DNA of 64,000 bases from Bacteroidota bacterium. GTDB taxonomy: Bacteria > Bacteroidota > Bacteroidia > AKYH767-A > OLB10. The stretch lies in NCBI GenBank assembly GCA_016713445.1, contig JADJPB010000008.1:124001-188000 (forward strand), read 5' to 3'. A model generated the notes under the pieces. That model was not told the origin of the DNA and made no database searches. It saw nothing but the letters and a program-made list of their open reading frames with translations. Below, piece after piece: positions 1 to 9,145 of the stretch. Each line of letters starts with the position of its first letter. Position 1 is the stretch's first letter. The translations under genes and the position numbers were made by a program.

Positions 1-1542
1 GTATTGTACTCCGGTAAATTGCCGAGGCTTGTCCGAGATTTTAAACTTTGCTGCACCCATGTATTTAAATCGTTCATCTTTTAATCCATAAGCGAGATAG
101 CCTTCTAATTGAATTTTTGTACTAAGATCGTCGCTAGTACGCATTCCAATACGAAAGCGATTTCCCTCTACTGGATTGGAACTATACACGGTGTAATAGG
201 GTCCGAGTTCGATGAGTCCAATATCTTTATATCCTGTGAAGAAAAGGGTAATTAATTCTACGTAAGTTTTAAAAGCAGGCAATGTTTTTATCGTATCTAC
301 CATGTGGTAAATTTTCTGCTCGCGTTCTGCTAAAGAATCATGACGATTAATATCCCAGTAATCGGCAGTTTTATTTAGCGCATCATCATTCACGCGAATG
401 ATTTCTGTACCTTTAAATATTTCATCTGGAATCGTATGATTCACCTTTATTTTTCGGTAGGTAGTCGACTTTCTACCAATGAAGCTCATGCCTTCTTGAC
501 GTGCTGCGAAATCGAGGACCAACATATCTCGCATCAACATCCACCTTACATCATCTACACGTGTATATTCCTGCACGATGGCCATGTCTTCCACCCAGTT
601 GATATTCGCATCATGAGCAATACGCATTGATATTTTCTTGATGGCAAACGTAGTATCGTGCACCCAAAAATCGCCACTGAATGTTAATTCCTGTGGACGT
701 CGCGGTTTGAACTTCATCTTATAACACCACTGATTATCGAGGAAAGCTGAATCGAGTAAATAATAACGATAATACACAAGACCTAAATCTGAAGCTGGAC
801 TAATAAATCCCTTTCCAAAAAGTTCTATAAAATTATCGTACACATTCACCCGTTGGTACATATCGCCAAGAAACTGAGTCACAGAAGCATTCTCCAAACC
901 AGAAACTTTACTTGCTTTAATAATTTCCTGCTTACTACTTGGACTACTTCTGTAATATAAATCCGACAAAGTTTCGCTGATAAAAAAGGGAAGAAAAGGT
1001 TTACTATTCGTTTCATTACTATCAATATTATCCCAAACAAAAGCAAAAGGTTTGAGCAACTTATTCTTCTTCATTTTGTCACTTATATTCGTCAAATCGA
1101 ATTCCAGTTTATTATACACTTCGTATTGAAAAGAGCTCAATTTTGTATGATCGTTCTCGAATTTATGTTTAATGATTTCACGAAATATAATGTTCGCGGG
1201 ATTCTCACCCGCCTTAATCACCACTTCTTGCAATTCCACTTTACTTGCCTTCAGCACTATATTGATCATTTGATCCTGGCCTTTCTTCACACGCATCTTC
1301 ACGGTCTGATAGCCCACCAAGGTACAAACCACAGAATCGCCAGGAGTATTAGTAATTAACACATAATTACCATCAAAATCGGTATTGGTACCGACTGTAG
1401 TTCCTTTAAAAACCACCGTAGCGAAAGGGATTGGCTCATTCGTAAGTTGATCCGTCACCTTTCCTCTGATTTTAGTTTGTTGCGCAAGAGAAAGCTGCGC
1501 GAAAAATAACATCGACAAAAATAATAAGTAATAATATCTCAT
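1..1542 (-). CDS. DUF5686-type outer-membrane protein with carboxypeptidase-like regulatory domain (partial)
   Basis: The reading frame is open from an ATG at 1542 to the window edge, so 514 N-terminal residues are visible and the C-terminus lies outside. A signal peptide (about residues 1-20, ending LSLAQ) is followed by a CarboxypepD_reg-like/TonB-plug-like beta-sandwich (about 23-105, with the typical IRGKVTDQLTNEPIPFATV and DFDGNYVL). The rest matches the DUF5686 family in pattern: long, beta-rich, with FWVHDTTFAIKKI and a region that begins to look like barrel strands. Such proteins are Bacteroidota outer-membrane proteins of unknown exact function, often near transport or sulfur genes. 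The gene is alone on this strand before the CMD gene; nothing here shows its substrate. The family assignment is from remembered sequence pattern, so moderately sure. Confidence 0.75.
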   Translation of the reverse strand, partial: MRYYYLLFLSMLFFAQLSLAQQTKIRGKVTDQLTNEPIPFATVVFKGTTVGTNTDFDGNYVLITNTPGDSVVCTLVGYQTVKMRVKKGQDQMINIVLKASKVELQEVVIKAGENPANIIFREIIKHKFENDHTKLSSFQYEVYNKLEFDLTNISDKMKKNKLLKPFAFVWDNIDSNETNSKPFLPFFISETLSDLYYRSSPSSKQEIIKASKVSGLENASVTQFLGDMYQRVNVYDNFIELFGKGFISPASDLGLVYYRYYLLDSAFLDNQWCYKMKFKPRRPQELTFSGDFWVHDTTFAIKKISMRIAHDANINWVEDMAIVQEYTRVDDVRWMLMRDMLVLDFAARQEGMSFIGRKSTTYRKIKVNHTIPDEIFKGTEIIRVNDDALNKTADYWDINRHDSLAEREQKIYHMVDTIKTLPAFKTYVELITLFFTGYKDIGLIELGPYYTVYSSNPVEGNRFRIGMRTSDDLSTKIQLEGYLAYGLKDERFKYMGAAKFKISDKPRQFTGVQY

Positions 1543-1578
1543 ACTTTATTTAATCGGGTGATATACGTTTATACGATA

Positions 1579-1926
1579 CTATTTTGTTAATGTTCCTAGT
1601 TCTTCCCAGTATTCTACGGCCCTGCGCGTATGTGGAATCACAATACTTCCTCCTACTAAATTTGCAATCGAGAAAACCTCAAAAAGTTCTTCTGTAGTTA
1701 CTCCTTGCTCCTTGCATTTTCCAAGATGATAACGGATGCAATCATCACAACGTAAAACCATCGAAGAAATTAGTCCTAACATCTCTTTTGTTTTCACATC
1801 CAAAGCACCTGCCTGATAAGTGGAAGTATCGAGTGCCCAAAATCGTTTCATGTTCAGATTCCCTTGTGCGAGAATCTTCTCATTCATTAATTCGCGGTAC
1901 TCATTGAAGTTTTTTACCAAAGACAT
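1579..1926 (-). CDS. Carboxymuconolactone decarboxylase (CMD/AhpD-like) family protein
   Basis: A 115-residue all-helical protein. Residues about 25-105 form a CMD domain with the redox-type motif C60-D-D-C63 followed by H67, which is the AhpD-like peroxidase/disulfide signature rather than the true decarboxylase active site. It ends with the family pattern GGSIVIPHTRRAVEYWEEL. The likely role is a small thiol-dependent antioxidant or disulfide-exchange protein in the cytoplasm; the partner is unknown. The length is normal for single-domain members. It lies 73 bases upstream of tatC on the same strand's downstream side, so the two may be co-transcribed (tatC first), but no functional link is evident. 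The precise reaction cannot be inferred. Confidence 0.88.
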   Translation of the reverse strand: MSLVKNFNEYRELMNEKILAQGNLNMKRFWALDTSTYQAGALDVKTKEMLGLISSMVLRCDDCIRYHLGKCKEQGVTTEELFEVFSIANLVGGSIVIPHTRRAVEYWEELGTLTK

Positions 1927-1999
1927 TATTTATATTATTTAAATGAGGCCCATCGCCCTCAGTTACTAAAGTAGAACATTTACCCGAAATCCCAATTAA

Positions 2000-2827
2000 C
2001 TAGCTTGTTTCTTCCAGCCTCCGTTTCTTACTCACCACGGCTTTAGACACATAAATACTAATCTCATATAAAATAAAAAGAGGAATTGCGACTAATAGTT
2101 GACTGGTCACATCGGGAGAAGGGGTGATTAAAGCAGCGATAATCAAATTGAAAACCATGGCATGTTTGCGGTATTTCCTCATAAACTCTGGGCGTAATAT
2201 TCCCAGTTTACTTAAGAAATAAACAACCATTGGCAATTCGAATATTATTCCGGTAGACATCGATAAAACTGTCACCGTATTGATATATGAATCCATACTG
2301 ATGGAGTTCGCTATTTCCGCACTGACTTTATAATTGCCCAAGAAATTAATTGAAAGAGGAGTGATAATATAATAGCCAAATAGTACGCCAGACAAAAAGA
2401 GTAAAGATGTAAAAAACACTACGCCTCGCGAAACTTTAATCTCTTTTTCAGAGAGCGCAGGTCGAATAAATCGCCACAGCTCCCATACGAGATAAGGAAA
2501 TCCGAGAATAAAACCTGTCATAAATGCAATCCACATATGTGTTGTAAATTGCCCGCTGATATTAAGGTTTACCACGAAAAAATCCACTTTATCCAGGCAC
2601 ATTCCCATGTCGTATCGGGTACTCAACTCACACAATAAACGATAAGTAAGAAAATCGGAATTTTTGGGAGCCATGATAATCCCATCAAAAATAAACTCCT
2701 TATTCATGAATGCAACGATAGCTATTGCTACAATAAAAATGGCCGAACGCACGATATGCCAGCGAAGTGCCTCGAGGTGATCGAGGAAAGACATTTCGCC
2801 GGAACTTTCTTTACCTAACAATGACAT
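2000..2827 (-). CDS. tatC: Sec-independent protein translocase TatC
   Basis: A 275-residue polytopic inner-membrane protein of the twin-arginine translocase, which exports folded proteins. The N-terminal motif MSFLDHLEALRWHIVRS (about residues 12-28) is the TatC signature, including the conserved Glu/Leu-Arg used in signal-peptide binding. Six hydrophobic segments follow, with the conserved FLGFPYLVWELWRFIRPALSEKE-type region (written here in part) around the second and third helices and LITPSPDVTSQ before the last ones. Like many Bacteroidota TatC it has an extended first periplasmic loop (about residues 48-95). No tatA/tatB lies next to it in this window. The start ATG at 2827 is preceded by a degenerate promoter box (TAATATTG). 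Confidence 0.96.
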   Translation of the reverse strand: MSLLGKESSGEMSFLDHLEALRWHIVRSAIFIVAIAIVAFMNKEFIFDGIIMAPKNSDFLTYRLLCELSTRYDMGMCLDKVDFFVVNLNISGQFTTHMWIAFMTGFILGFPYLVWELWRFIRPALSEKEIKVSRGVVFFTSLLFLSGVLFGYYIITPLSINFLGNYKVSAEIANSISMDSYINTVTVLSMSTGIIFELPMVVYFLSKLGILRPEFMRKYRKHAMVFNLIIAALITPSPDVTSQLLVAIPLFILYEISIYVSKAVVSKKRRLEETS

Positions 2828-2953
2828 TTCAATCTCAACTAAGAGACTGCAATATTAGTGGATTTTGGGGAGTTGAAAGAAGAAAAAAATAGAGCATGAA
2901 AATTAATCATATCAATATTCTTCCTTCTATAACTTCCTAATGTAAAAATTCAA

Positions 2954-4408
2954 CTACTTTACTTTCAGTTTCAGTCGAGTAATAACATCTGAAACAGGCG
3001 TACAAAAACCAAGACCTTCCGCTCTTCCACCAGAAATTTTAGAATTTACTACCCCAATAAAAGTTGCCGGACTTTTAACTAAAGGGCCTCCGCTATTTCC
3101 AGGGCTCACACTCACATCTGTTTGAATTAAGGTCAGTCCGTTACCTCCCTTTCGTATCCCAGATACAATACCCTTTGAAACCGTTTGACTTAATTCCATG
3201 GAAGCTGGAGTTCCGATGGCCACTACTTCATCTGTAACCTCAATTTCCGAGCTATTATTCAACGAGAATGAAAACGGGAAAGATTTCTCCGTTTTCAACA
3301 GCGCCAAATCTGCAATCATACTTGTTCTATTTATCTTACAACTTAAAGTATCCCCTTTATTCGTTATTATTTTAATTGAACTGTCGGGAGCATCTGCAAT
3401 CACATGATAACTTGTCAAAATATATCCATCATTGCTTACTACGCATCCCGAACCAAATCCTTTATTTGTTTTAATGGTAACAGTGGCTTTTAAGGCGGAT
3501 TTCATATCCGCTACTGTAGTTGAACTTACCAATTTCAACTCGTTCAATTTAGAGGCGTTTAAAACTTCATCATCCTTAAAGATAACATAAATAGCTGAAT
3601 CTAAAAACTCATCTTGTAAAGTATTTACAATCGCTTCTTGCATCAATTTATCCATAAATGCAGTCTTCTCTTTATACTCCAATTTTCCCCAGTTTATAAA
3701 ATTTAGAAAATAAGTTCCTGACTTAGAATCACGATCAAATGAATACAATTTTTTCCCAAATTGATCTTTAAAATCATATTTTAAACCCACTTGCATTTGC
3801 ATTGATAAACTATTGCAATCTTTTTCAATTTGATAAAAAAAGCTACGTGCATAATTAAAAGAAATTTCTACCATGCACTTATGTTCCTCTGTATTAAACA
3901 AAGTATTATTGGTATCAATATAACCACTAGCCGAAAGACCTAAAAGCAAATTTTTTCCAGCATTTTCTCCAAAACCTGAAACACCTGACTCCGTAAAACA
4001 ACGTGCATCTATTTGTGCAAATCCATTCTTTCTATATTCTTTATAGTCATAAAAAAAATAATCAGCTTCAAATTTATCACCAGATAGATCCTTTATTCCT
4101 ATGGGTGGAATTCCGCTTTCACTTTTATAAATTTTTCTTTTTACATCAACTATGATTTCTTTATCTTTAAAATAAACTACTTCGTTCTCTGTATGGTAAC
4201 CAAGACGTTCAACTCTAATTTGGCTAAACATTTTTTTAGGGTCAACAGTTATTTTTACTGATTTTCCCTTTCCTTTTTTCACGCCATCTATAAAAACTTC
4301 ACAATCGTTTGAATTTGTTTTTATTGTGATTTCACCTTTTATTTGTCCATAAACAGGAGTAAGATTACAAAACAATATAAGCAATAGTATTCTCATTAAA
4401 TTCACCAT
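2954..4408 (-). CDS. Secreted trypsin-like (S1C/DegP-type) serine protease with N-terminal PEGA-like domain
   Basis: A 484-residue protein. Residues 1-21 form a signal peptide (ending VYGQ). Residues about 24-92 look like a PEGA domain (CEVFIDGVKKGKGKSV...RVERLGYHT), a surface-associated fold. A poorly characterised middle region (about 93-305) follows. The C-terminal third is a chymotrypsin-fold protease with a full triad: His335 in TSYHVIAD, Asp367 in IADLALL, and Ser439 in SPGNSGGPL. There is no PDZ domain, unlike DegP/HtrA. It probably acts in the periplasm or at the surface on misfolded or regulatory substrates. It is monocistronic, with flanking AT-rich gaps of about 125 and 150 bases. 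The middle region is unlike families I know. Confidence 0.85.
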   Translation of the reverse strand: MVNLMRILLLILFCNLTPVYGQIKGEITIKTNSNDCEVFIDGVKKGKGKSVKITVDPKKMFSQIRVERLGYHTENEVVYFKDKEIIVDVKRKIYKSESGIPPIGIKDLSGDKFEADYFFYDYKEYRKNGFAQIDARCFTESGVSGFGENAGKNLLLGLSASGYIDTNNTLFNTEEHKCMVEISFNYARSFFYQIEKDCNSLSMQMQVGLKYDFKDQFGKKLYSFDRDSKSGTYFLNFINWGKLEYKEKTAFMDKLMQEAIVNTLQDEFLDSAIYVIFKDDEVLNASKLNELKLVSSTTVADMKSALKATVTIKTNKGFGSGCVVSNDGYILTSYHVIADAPDSSIKIITNKGDTLSCKINRTSMIADLALLKTEKSFPFSFSLNNSSEIEVTDEVVAIGTPASMELSQTVSKGIVSGIRKGGNGLTLIQTDVSVSPGNSGGPLVKSPATFIGVVNSKISGGRAEGLGFCTPVSDVITRLKLKVK

Positions 4409-4556
4409 AGTTCTAATATTAATAAATTACGATTTTAAATAGGTTTTAATTAAATCTCTTAACAAAAATAAGGAATTACATTGAATCCTCTTTTTCTATT
4501 ATTTTCCATATTACGTAATAAATCTGTTTAAAATTCTATTAACAAAATAAATCAAA

Positions 4557-5522
4557 CTAGATTATCCCTTCTTTCAGCAAATCGTGTAAGTGAACAAATC
4601 CGACAAAAACACGCTCATCACTCACTACTAATTGAGTTATGTTATTGGTTTTCATTAAAGCCAACGCTTCGACAGCCATCATTTCACGATTTACAGTTTT
4701 GGGATGGGAAGTCATTATGTCCTTTGCCTTTAAAGAATCAAAATCAAATTTCTTCTGCATCATTCGACGCAAATCACCATCGGTAATGATGCCCACTAAT
4801 TTTCCAGCCTCCACAACCGCCGTCGCCCCTAATCTTTTGGTAGAAATTTCAAGAATTACCTCATTCAAAGGGGCATCGGGTTTAACCATGGGCTGATCAA
4901 TTTTCGACAACAAATCTTCTACCTTTAGGTACAATCGCTTCCCTAAAGCTCCTCCTGGATGAAACCGCGCAAAGTCGGAAGCTGTGAACCCTTTCATCTC
5001 CAACAAACAAACAGCGATTGCATCCCCCATGGCCAATTGAGCCGTCGTACTACTGGTGGGTGCTAAATTATTCGGACAAGCTTCCTTTTTCACATAAGTA
5101 GACAATACATAGTCTGCTTGCTGTGCTAGAAATGAATCCATCACTCCAACCATGGCAATTAAAATATTTCCGCCCCCTTTGATTAAAGGAGCTAACACTT
5201 TGATTTCAGGAGTATTACCTGAATTTGAGATTAAAATAACACAGTCATTTCGTTGAATCATTCCCAAATCACCGTGAATAGCATCAGCAGCATGCAAGAA
5301 AACGGAGGGAGTACCTGTAGAATTAAGGGTAGCTACAATTTTATTGGCAATAATAGCCGATTTACCGATTCCACTCACTACCACACGACCTTCCGATGCG
5401 TGAATCAACTTAATACAAGAAATAAAATCGTCATTTAACATTTCCATCAAGCCCATGACAGCTTCTGCTTCAATGCGCAAGGTTTCTTTAGCTAAAGAAA
5501 TAATTTTTTGATCGCTTAGCAT
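4557..5522 (-). CDS. kdsD: KpsF/GutQ/KdsD family arabinose-5-phosphate isomerase
   Basis: A 321-residue enzyme interconverting ribulose 5-phosphate and arabinose 5-phosphate, the first step to KDO for lipopolysaccharide. An N-terminal SIS sugar-isomerase domain (about residues 35-175) carries GIGKSAIIANK, a SNSGNT phosphate-binding loop, and the family pattern ARFHPGGALGKRL after it. Two CBS domains follow (about 205-320), including GIITDGDLRRMM. The length is normal. It is a single-gene unit, divergent from recQ across 224 bases that hold both promoters. I cannot exclude a capsule-specific (KpsF) rather than a housekeeping role; no capsule genes are nearby, which favours KdsD. Confidence 0.95.
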   Translation of the reverse strand: MLSDQKIISLAKETLRIEAEAVMGLMEMLNDDFISCIKLIHASEGRVVVSGIGKSAIIANKIVATLNSTGTPSVFLHAADAIHGDLGMIQRNDCVILISNSGNTPEIKVLAPLIKGGGNILIAMVGVMDSFLAQQADYVLSTYVKKEACPNNLAPTSSTTAQLAMGDAIAVCLLEMKGFTASDFARFHPGGALGKRLYLKVEDLLSKIDQPMVKPDAPLNEVILEISTKRLGATAVVEAGKLVGIITDGDLRRMMQKKFDFDSLKAKDIMTSHPKTVNREMMAVEALALMKTNNITQLVVSDERVFVGFVHLHDLLKEGII

Positions 5523-5746
5523 TATACTATTTAACTGATTTGATTTGCAAAGATCATTTATTTACACTTAAATGAATTGGTTTTCTTGTTTTATTAATTC
5601 GAAAACAATATCTTCACATAACCGGTAGTTAAAATAAATAACGGCTTAGTGTGAATCCAACATGAAACGTAATATATATCATTAATATTTCGCACTATAA
5701 CAAAGTAAAAAATCGTAAATTCGCAGTCCTAAATTTCCAATGAAAC

Positions 5747-7935
5747 ATGTTAGTTGAAGAAAATACGCTGAATGAGGCGTTAAATAAATATTTTGGGTAT
5801 GACCAGTTTAAAGGTGCACAGGAAGAAGTAATTCGAAATGTATTGGCACGAAACAACACTTTTGTAATCATGCCAACGGGCGGAGGTAAGTCGATGTGCT
5901 ATCAACTTCCTGCCTTGATGAGTGAAGGTACAGCCATTATCATTTCACCTTTGATTGCGTTGATGAAAAATCAGGTAGATGCTATTCGTGGATTTAATAC
6001 CGATGATGGCGTAGCACATTTTTTAAATTCTTCTTTGAATAAAGCAGAAACAGCACGCGTTAAGCAAGACATCACAAAAGGCAATACAAAATTATTGTAC
6101 GTTGCTCCTGAGTCATTGACGAAAGAGGAGAACATTAAATTTTTGAAAGAAGTAAAAATTTCGTTTTTCGCTATTGATGAAGCGCATTGTATTTCGGAGT
6201 GGGGACATGACTTCCGTCCGGAGTATCGTCGCTTGCGTTCTATCATCGAACAAATTGGCGAAGTGCCCATCATCGCATTGACAGCCACAGCTACTGAAAA
6301 AGTACAAGCCGACATCCAAAAAAATTTAGGGATGATGGATGCGCAAGTTTTTAAAGCGTCCTTTAACCGTCCGAATTTATATTATGAAATACGTCCCAAG
6401 GTCAACGTATTGAAAGAAATGATCAAGTTCATCAAACTTCATCCGAATAAGTCAGGGATCATTTATTGTTTGAGTAGAAAGAAAGTGGAAGAAGTTGCAC
6501 AAACATTAACGGTGAATGGAATTAAAGCACTGCCCTATCATGCTGGATTGGACGCGGGAACAAGAGCTTCCACTCAAGATAAATTTTTGATGGAAGAGGT
6601 AGATGTAATTGTTGCGACGATTGCATTCGGAATGGGCATCGATAAACCCGATGTTCGTTTTGTTATTCATCATGATATCCCAAAAAGTTTAGAAGGATAT
6701 TATCAGGAGACAGGCCGAGCTGGAAGAGATGGGCGTGAAGGAAGATGTGTTACTTTCTATAGTTACAAAGACATTGAGAAGCTAGAAAAATTCATGAAAG
6801 GCAAACCGGTGGCTGAACAAGAAATCGGAAAGCAACTTTTGTCTGAAACCGTTGGCTATGCAGAAACATCCGTTTGTCGACGTCGTGTGTTGCTCAATTA
6901 TTTTGGAGAGAAATACGAAAGCGATAATTGTAACAGTTGTGACAATTGCTTACATCCAAAACCTTTGGTAGAAGCGGAAGAGGAAATGTCTTTGTTGTTG
7001 GAAGCTATTTTAGCTGTAAAAGAAAAACATCAAGCGGAACATATTGTAAATATTCTCATCGGACACCTTGATCAACAGGTAAAAAATTACAAGCATAATG
7101 CGCTGGAAGTTTTTGCAGAAGGAGTTGAGCAAGGGGAAAGATTCTGGATAACTTTAATTCGACAATCTATTCTTGCCGGATTCCTCTCAAAGGATATTGA
7201 CAATTATGGATTGTTAAAAGTAAGTGAAAAGGGTCATGACTTTTTGAAAACCCTACATCCTTTAAAATTGCTATTGATTCTAAATTTTAAGATGCGGATG
7301 CAGATGAAGACGACGAGGTAGGTGCAGGTGGTGGCGGTGCTGCCGATGAGCAACTGTTTGAAATGCTCAAGACGTTGCGTAAAAATGTCGCAAAACAAAA
7401 AAATCTCCCACCCTTTGTTGTCTTCCAAGATCCTTCTTTAGAAGAGATGGCCACCAACTATCCCATCACCATCGATGAATTAAAAAATATTACTGGTGTT
7501 GGAACTGGAAAAGCCACTAAGTACGGGAAGCCTTTTATTGATCTCATCAAAAAATATGTGGATGAGAATGAAATTGAGCGTCCGGATGATATGGTGGTGA
7601 AGAGTGTTGTGAATAAAAGCGGATTAAAAGTTCATATCATTCAAAACATCGACAGAAGAATTTCTTTAGATGATATGGCGAAATCGAAAGGCTTGAAATT
7701 AGAAGATATCATTACAGAAATTGAGAGCATCGTTGCTTCAGGTACACGTGTCGACATTCAATATTACATTAATGAAGTGATTGACGAAGAGCGCCAAGAC
7801 GAAGTGTATGATTATTTCCGCACTGCAGAAAACGACTCCATTGAAGCGGTCATCAACGAGCTCGGTGAAGATGAATACACGGTAGATGAGATTCGATTGA
7901 TTCGGATTAAATTTATGAGCGAGGTCGCTAACTAA
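5747..7935 (+). CDS. recQ: ATP-dependent DNA helicase RecQ (one frameshift)
   Basis: A 3'-5' DNA helicase in recombination and fork repair. The first part (5747 to about 7285) has Walker A MPTGGGKS (residues 43-50), the DEAH box in FAIDEAHCISEWGHDFR, helicase motifs V/VI (TIAFGMGIDKPDVRF, QETGRAGRDG), and the zinc-binding cysteines CNSCDNC with an upstream C-RRRV. The frame is lost in AAATTTTAAG near 7285 and regained one base off, giving DADADEDDEVGAGGGG, an acidic-Gly linker, then an HRDC domain (about 7350-7580) and a C-terminal helix-turn-helix region typical of Bacteroidota RecQ. A single missing A restores about 730 residues. I treat it as one gene with a sequencing or real 1-base deletion. 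A TAAATTCG promoter-like box lies about 30 bases before the ATG. Confidence 0.95.
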
Positions 7936-8210
7936 CGCGAAATGCGTTTTACGCGAAACGCGAATAAACACGAAATGCGTAAGTACGAATGATGCGATCC
8001 CGATTGCTATCTGGAACGCTTGACCCGTCACGAGGCTTCGCGATGCGAATAAACTCGAAATGCGAAAATAGTTGGACACAATTAAATTAGGATTCGACTA
8101 AGTTCACACCGAAGTCTTTCGGAAACGATTTTGAATTTACAATCTCAATAGCTTAGGAAGAGACCATTTCGCAACTCACCAATTTGCCAACTTGCAATTC
8201 AGAAAAAGAG
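7936..8210. repeat. Convergent intergenic region with degenerate short repeats
   Basis: Between recQ and the convergent DUF2795 gene there is no supportable gene. The stretch 7936-8065 is built from degenerate iterations of CGCGAAATGCG/CGAAACGCGAATAAAC-like words and a decayed copy of the CCCGATAGCTATCGGG palindrome seen intact at 29459. It resembles the dispersed low-complexity intergenic repeats common in Bacteroidota genomes. Confidence 0.6.
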
Positions 8211-8240
8211 AAAGCCCATCATTTACGACGGGCTTTTTGC
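8211..8240 (+). terminator. Bidirectional Rho-independent terminator
   Basis: AAAGCCC (8211-8217) pairs with GGGCTTT (8230-8236) around a 12-base loop and runs into TTTTT on the plus strand. On the minus strand the complementary run is TTTCTCTTTTT. It sits between the convergent recQ and DUF2795 genes and can serve both. Confidence 0.85.
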
Positions 8241-8252
8241 TTTAAAGGGGGT

Positions 8253-8474
8253 TTAATATTCATCTTCGTTGAAGAAGAAGTCATCTTTAGTAGGATAGTC
8301 GGGCCAGATTTCTTCTATGGTTTCATAGGATTCACCTTCGTCTTCTAACTCCTGCAGGTTTTCTATTACTTCCATCGGCGCTCCTGAACGAATGGCATAA
8401 TCTATCAATTCGTCTTTCGTTGCCGGCCAAGGGGCATCTTCAAGGTGTTGTGCGAGTTCGAGGGTCCAATACAT
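8253..8474 (-). CDS. DUF2795 domain-containing small acidic protein
   Basis: A 73-residue very acidic protein starting MYWTLELAQHLEDAPWPATK and ending in DYPTKDDFFFNEDEY. It matches the DUF2795 pattern conserved nearly unchanged across Bacteroidota. Its function is unknown. It is cytoplasmic by composition, with no signal peptide or membrane segment. It is a single-gene unit with the terminator at 8211-8240 just behind it. Confidence rests on the highly conserved sequence pattern rather than on any known activity. Confidence 0.9.
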   Translation of the reverse strand: MYWTLELAQHLEDAPWPATKDELIDYAIRSGAPMEVIENLQELEDEGESYETIEEIWPDYPTKDDFFFNEDEY

Positions 8475-8596
8475 AGTTTAAATTGATTAATGCTGTTTAA
8501 CGAGAAATCTCTAGAATGGTTTAAGCATCCCTAGAGGGCGCGCAAAAATAACAAAATGTAATTCTAAAATGCTAAATATTTCAAGTATGTTTTTTT

Positions 8597-9145
8597 TCAC
8601 AATTTCGGGTTCCAGGGACTTTCAATCACATTCATGTTCATCCCAAGGTAACGACTTAAGGTGAAGAGGAAGTCTGAAAGGCGATTTAGGTAAATTACAA
8701 TCTTTTCATTAACAGGTGATTCCTCATTTAAATGGGTAACTAAGCGTTCGCATCTTCTACATACACAACGGGCTATATGGGAAAAAGAAACGGTAGTATT
8801 TCCTCCTGGTAAAATAAATGATTTCAATTCGGGAAGTACAGCCGTCATTCGATCTATTTCTTTTTCAAGGAGTTCAATGTCATCGGTATTTATCTCAGGC
8901 AATTTCATTCTGCTTTTCTCGGGATCACTGGCGAGATGAGAACCTATAGTGAATAAACGGTCTTGAATTTCCAATAAGGTGTTGATACTCTGCTGATCAA
9001 TGCTTTGATCACGAATGAGTCCGATCCATGAATTAAGTTCATCTACGGTTCCATAAGCTTCAATTCGAATATGGTGCTTGGGGACACGAGTTCCACCAAT
9101 GAGTGAAGTTTGCCCTGAATCACCTGTTTTCGTGTAAATTTTCAT
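8597..9145 (-). CDS. Cob(I)alamin adenosyltransferase, PduO type
   Basis: A 182-residue enzyme transferring adenosyl from ATP to cob(I)alamin to make adenosylcobalamin. Signatures are the N-terminal TKTGDSGQTSLIGGTRVPK ATP-binding stretch, EAYGTVDELNSWIG, CRRCERLV, and the C-terminal YLNRLSDFLFTLSRY helix. The length is usual for PduO-type (ACA) enzymes. Its start overlaps the stop of the upstream chimeric ORF by four bases (ATGA), showing translational coupling. AdoCbl could serve a B12-dependent enzyme or the cobalamin-binding MerR regulator at 34868-35755; that link is inference. Confidence 0.95.
   Translation of the reverse strand: MKIYTKTGDSGQTSLIGGTRVPKHHIRIEAYGTVDELNSWIGLIRDQSIDQQSINTLLEIQDRLFTIGSHLASDPEKSRMKLPEINTDDIELLEKEIDRMTAVLPELKSFILPGGNTTVSFSHIARCVCRRCERLVTHLNEESPVNEKIVIYLNRLSDFLFTLSRYLGMNMNVIESPWNPKL

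Noticed and set aside
1126..1359. Plus-strand 77-codon frame near the window start
   Set aside because: It is antisense to the continuous DUF5686-type frame, which has a clear signal peptide and domains.
7260..7365. Programmed ribosomal frameshift in recQ
   Set aside because: There is no slippery heptamer with downstream structure conserved for recQ, and many unrelated genes here show similar homopolymer slips.
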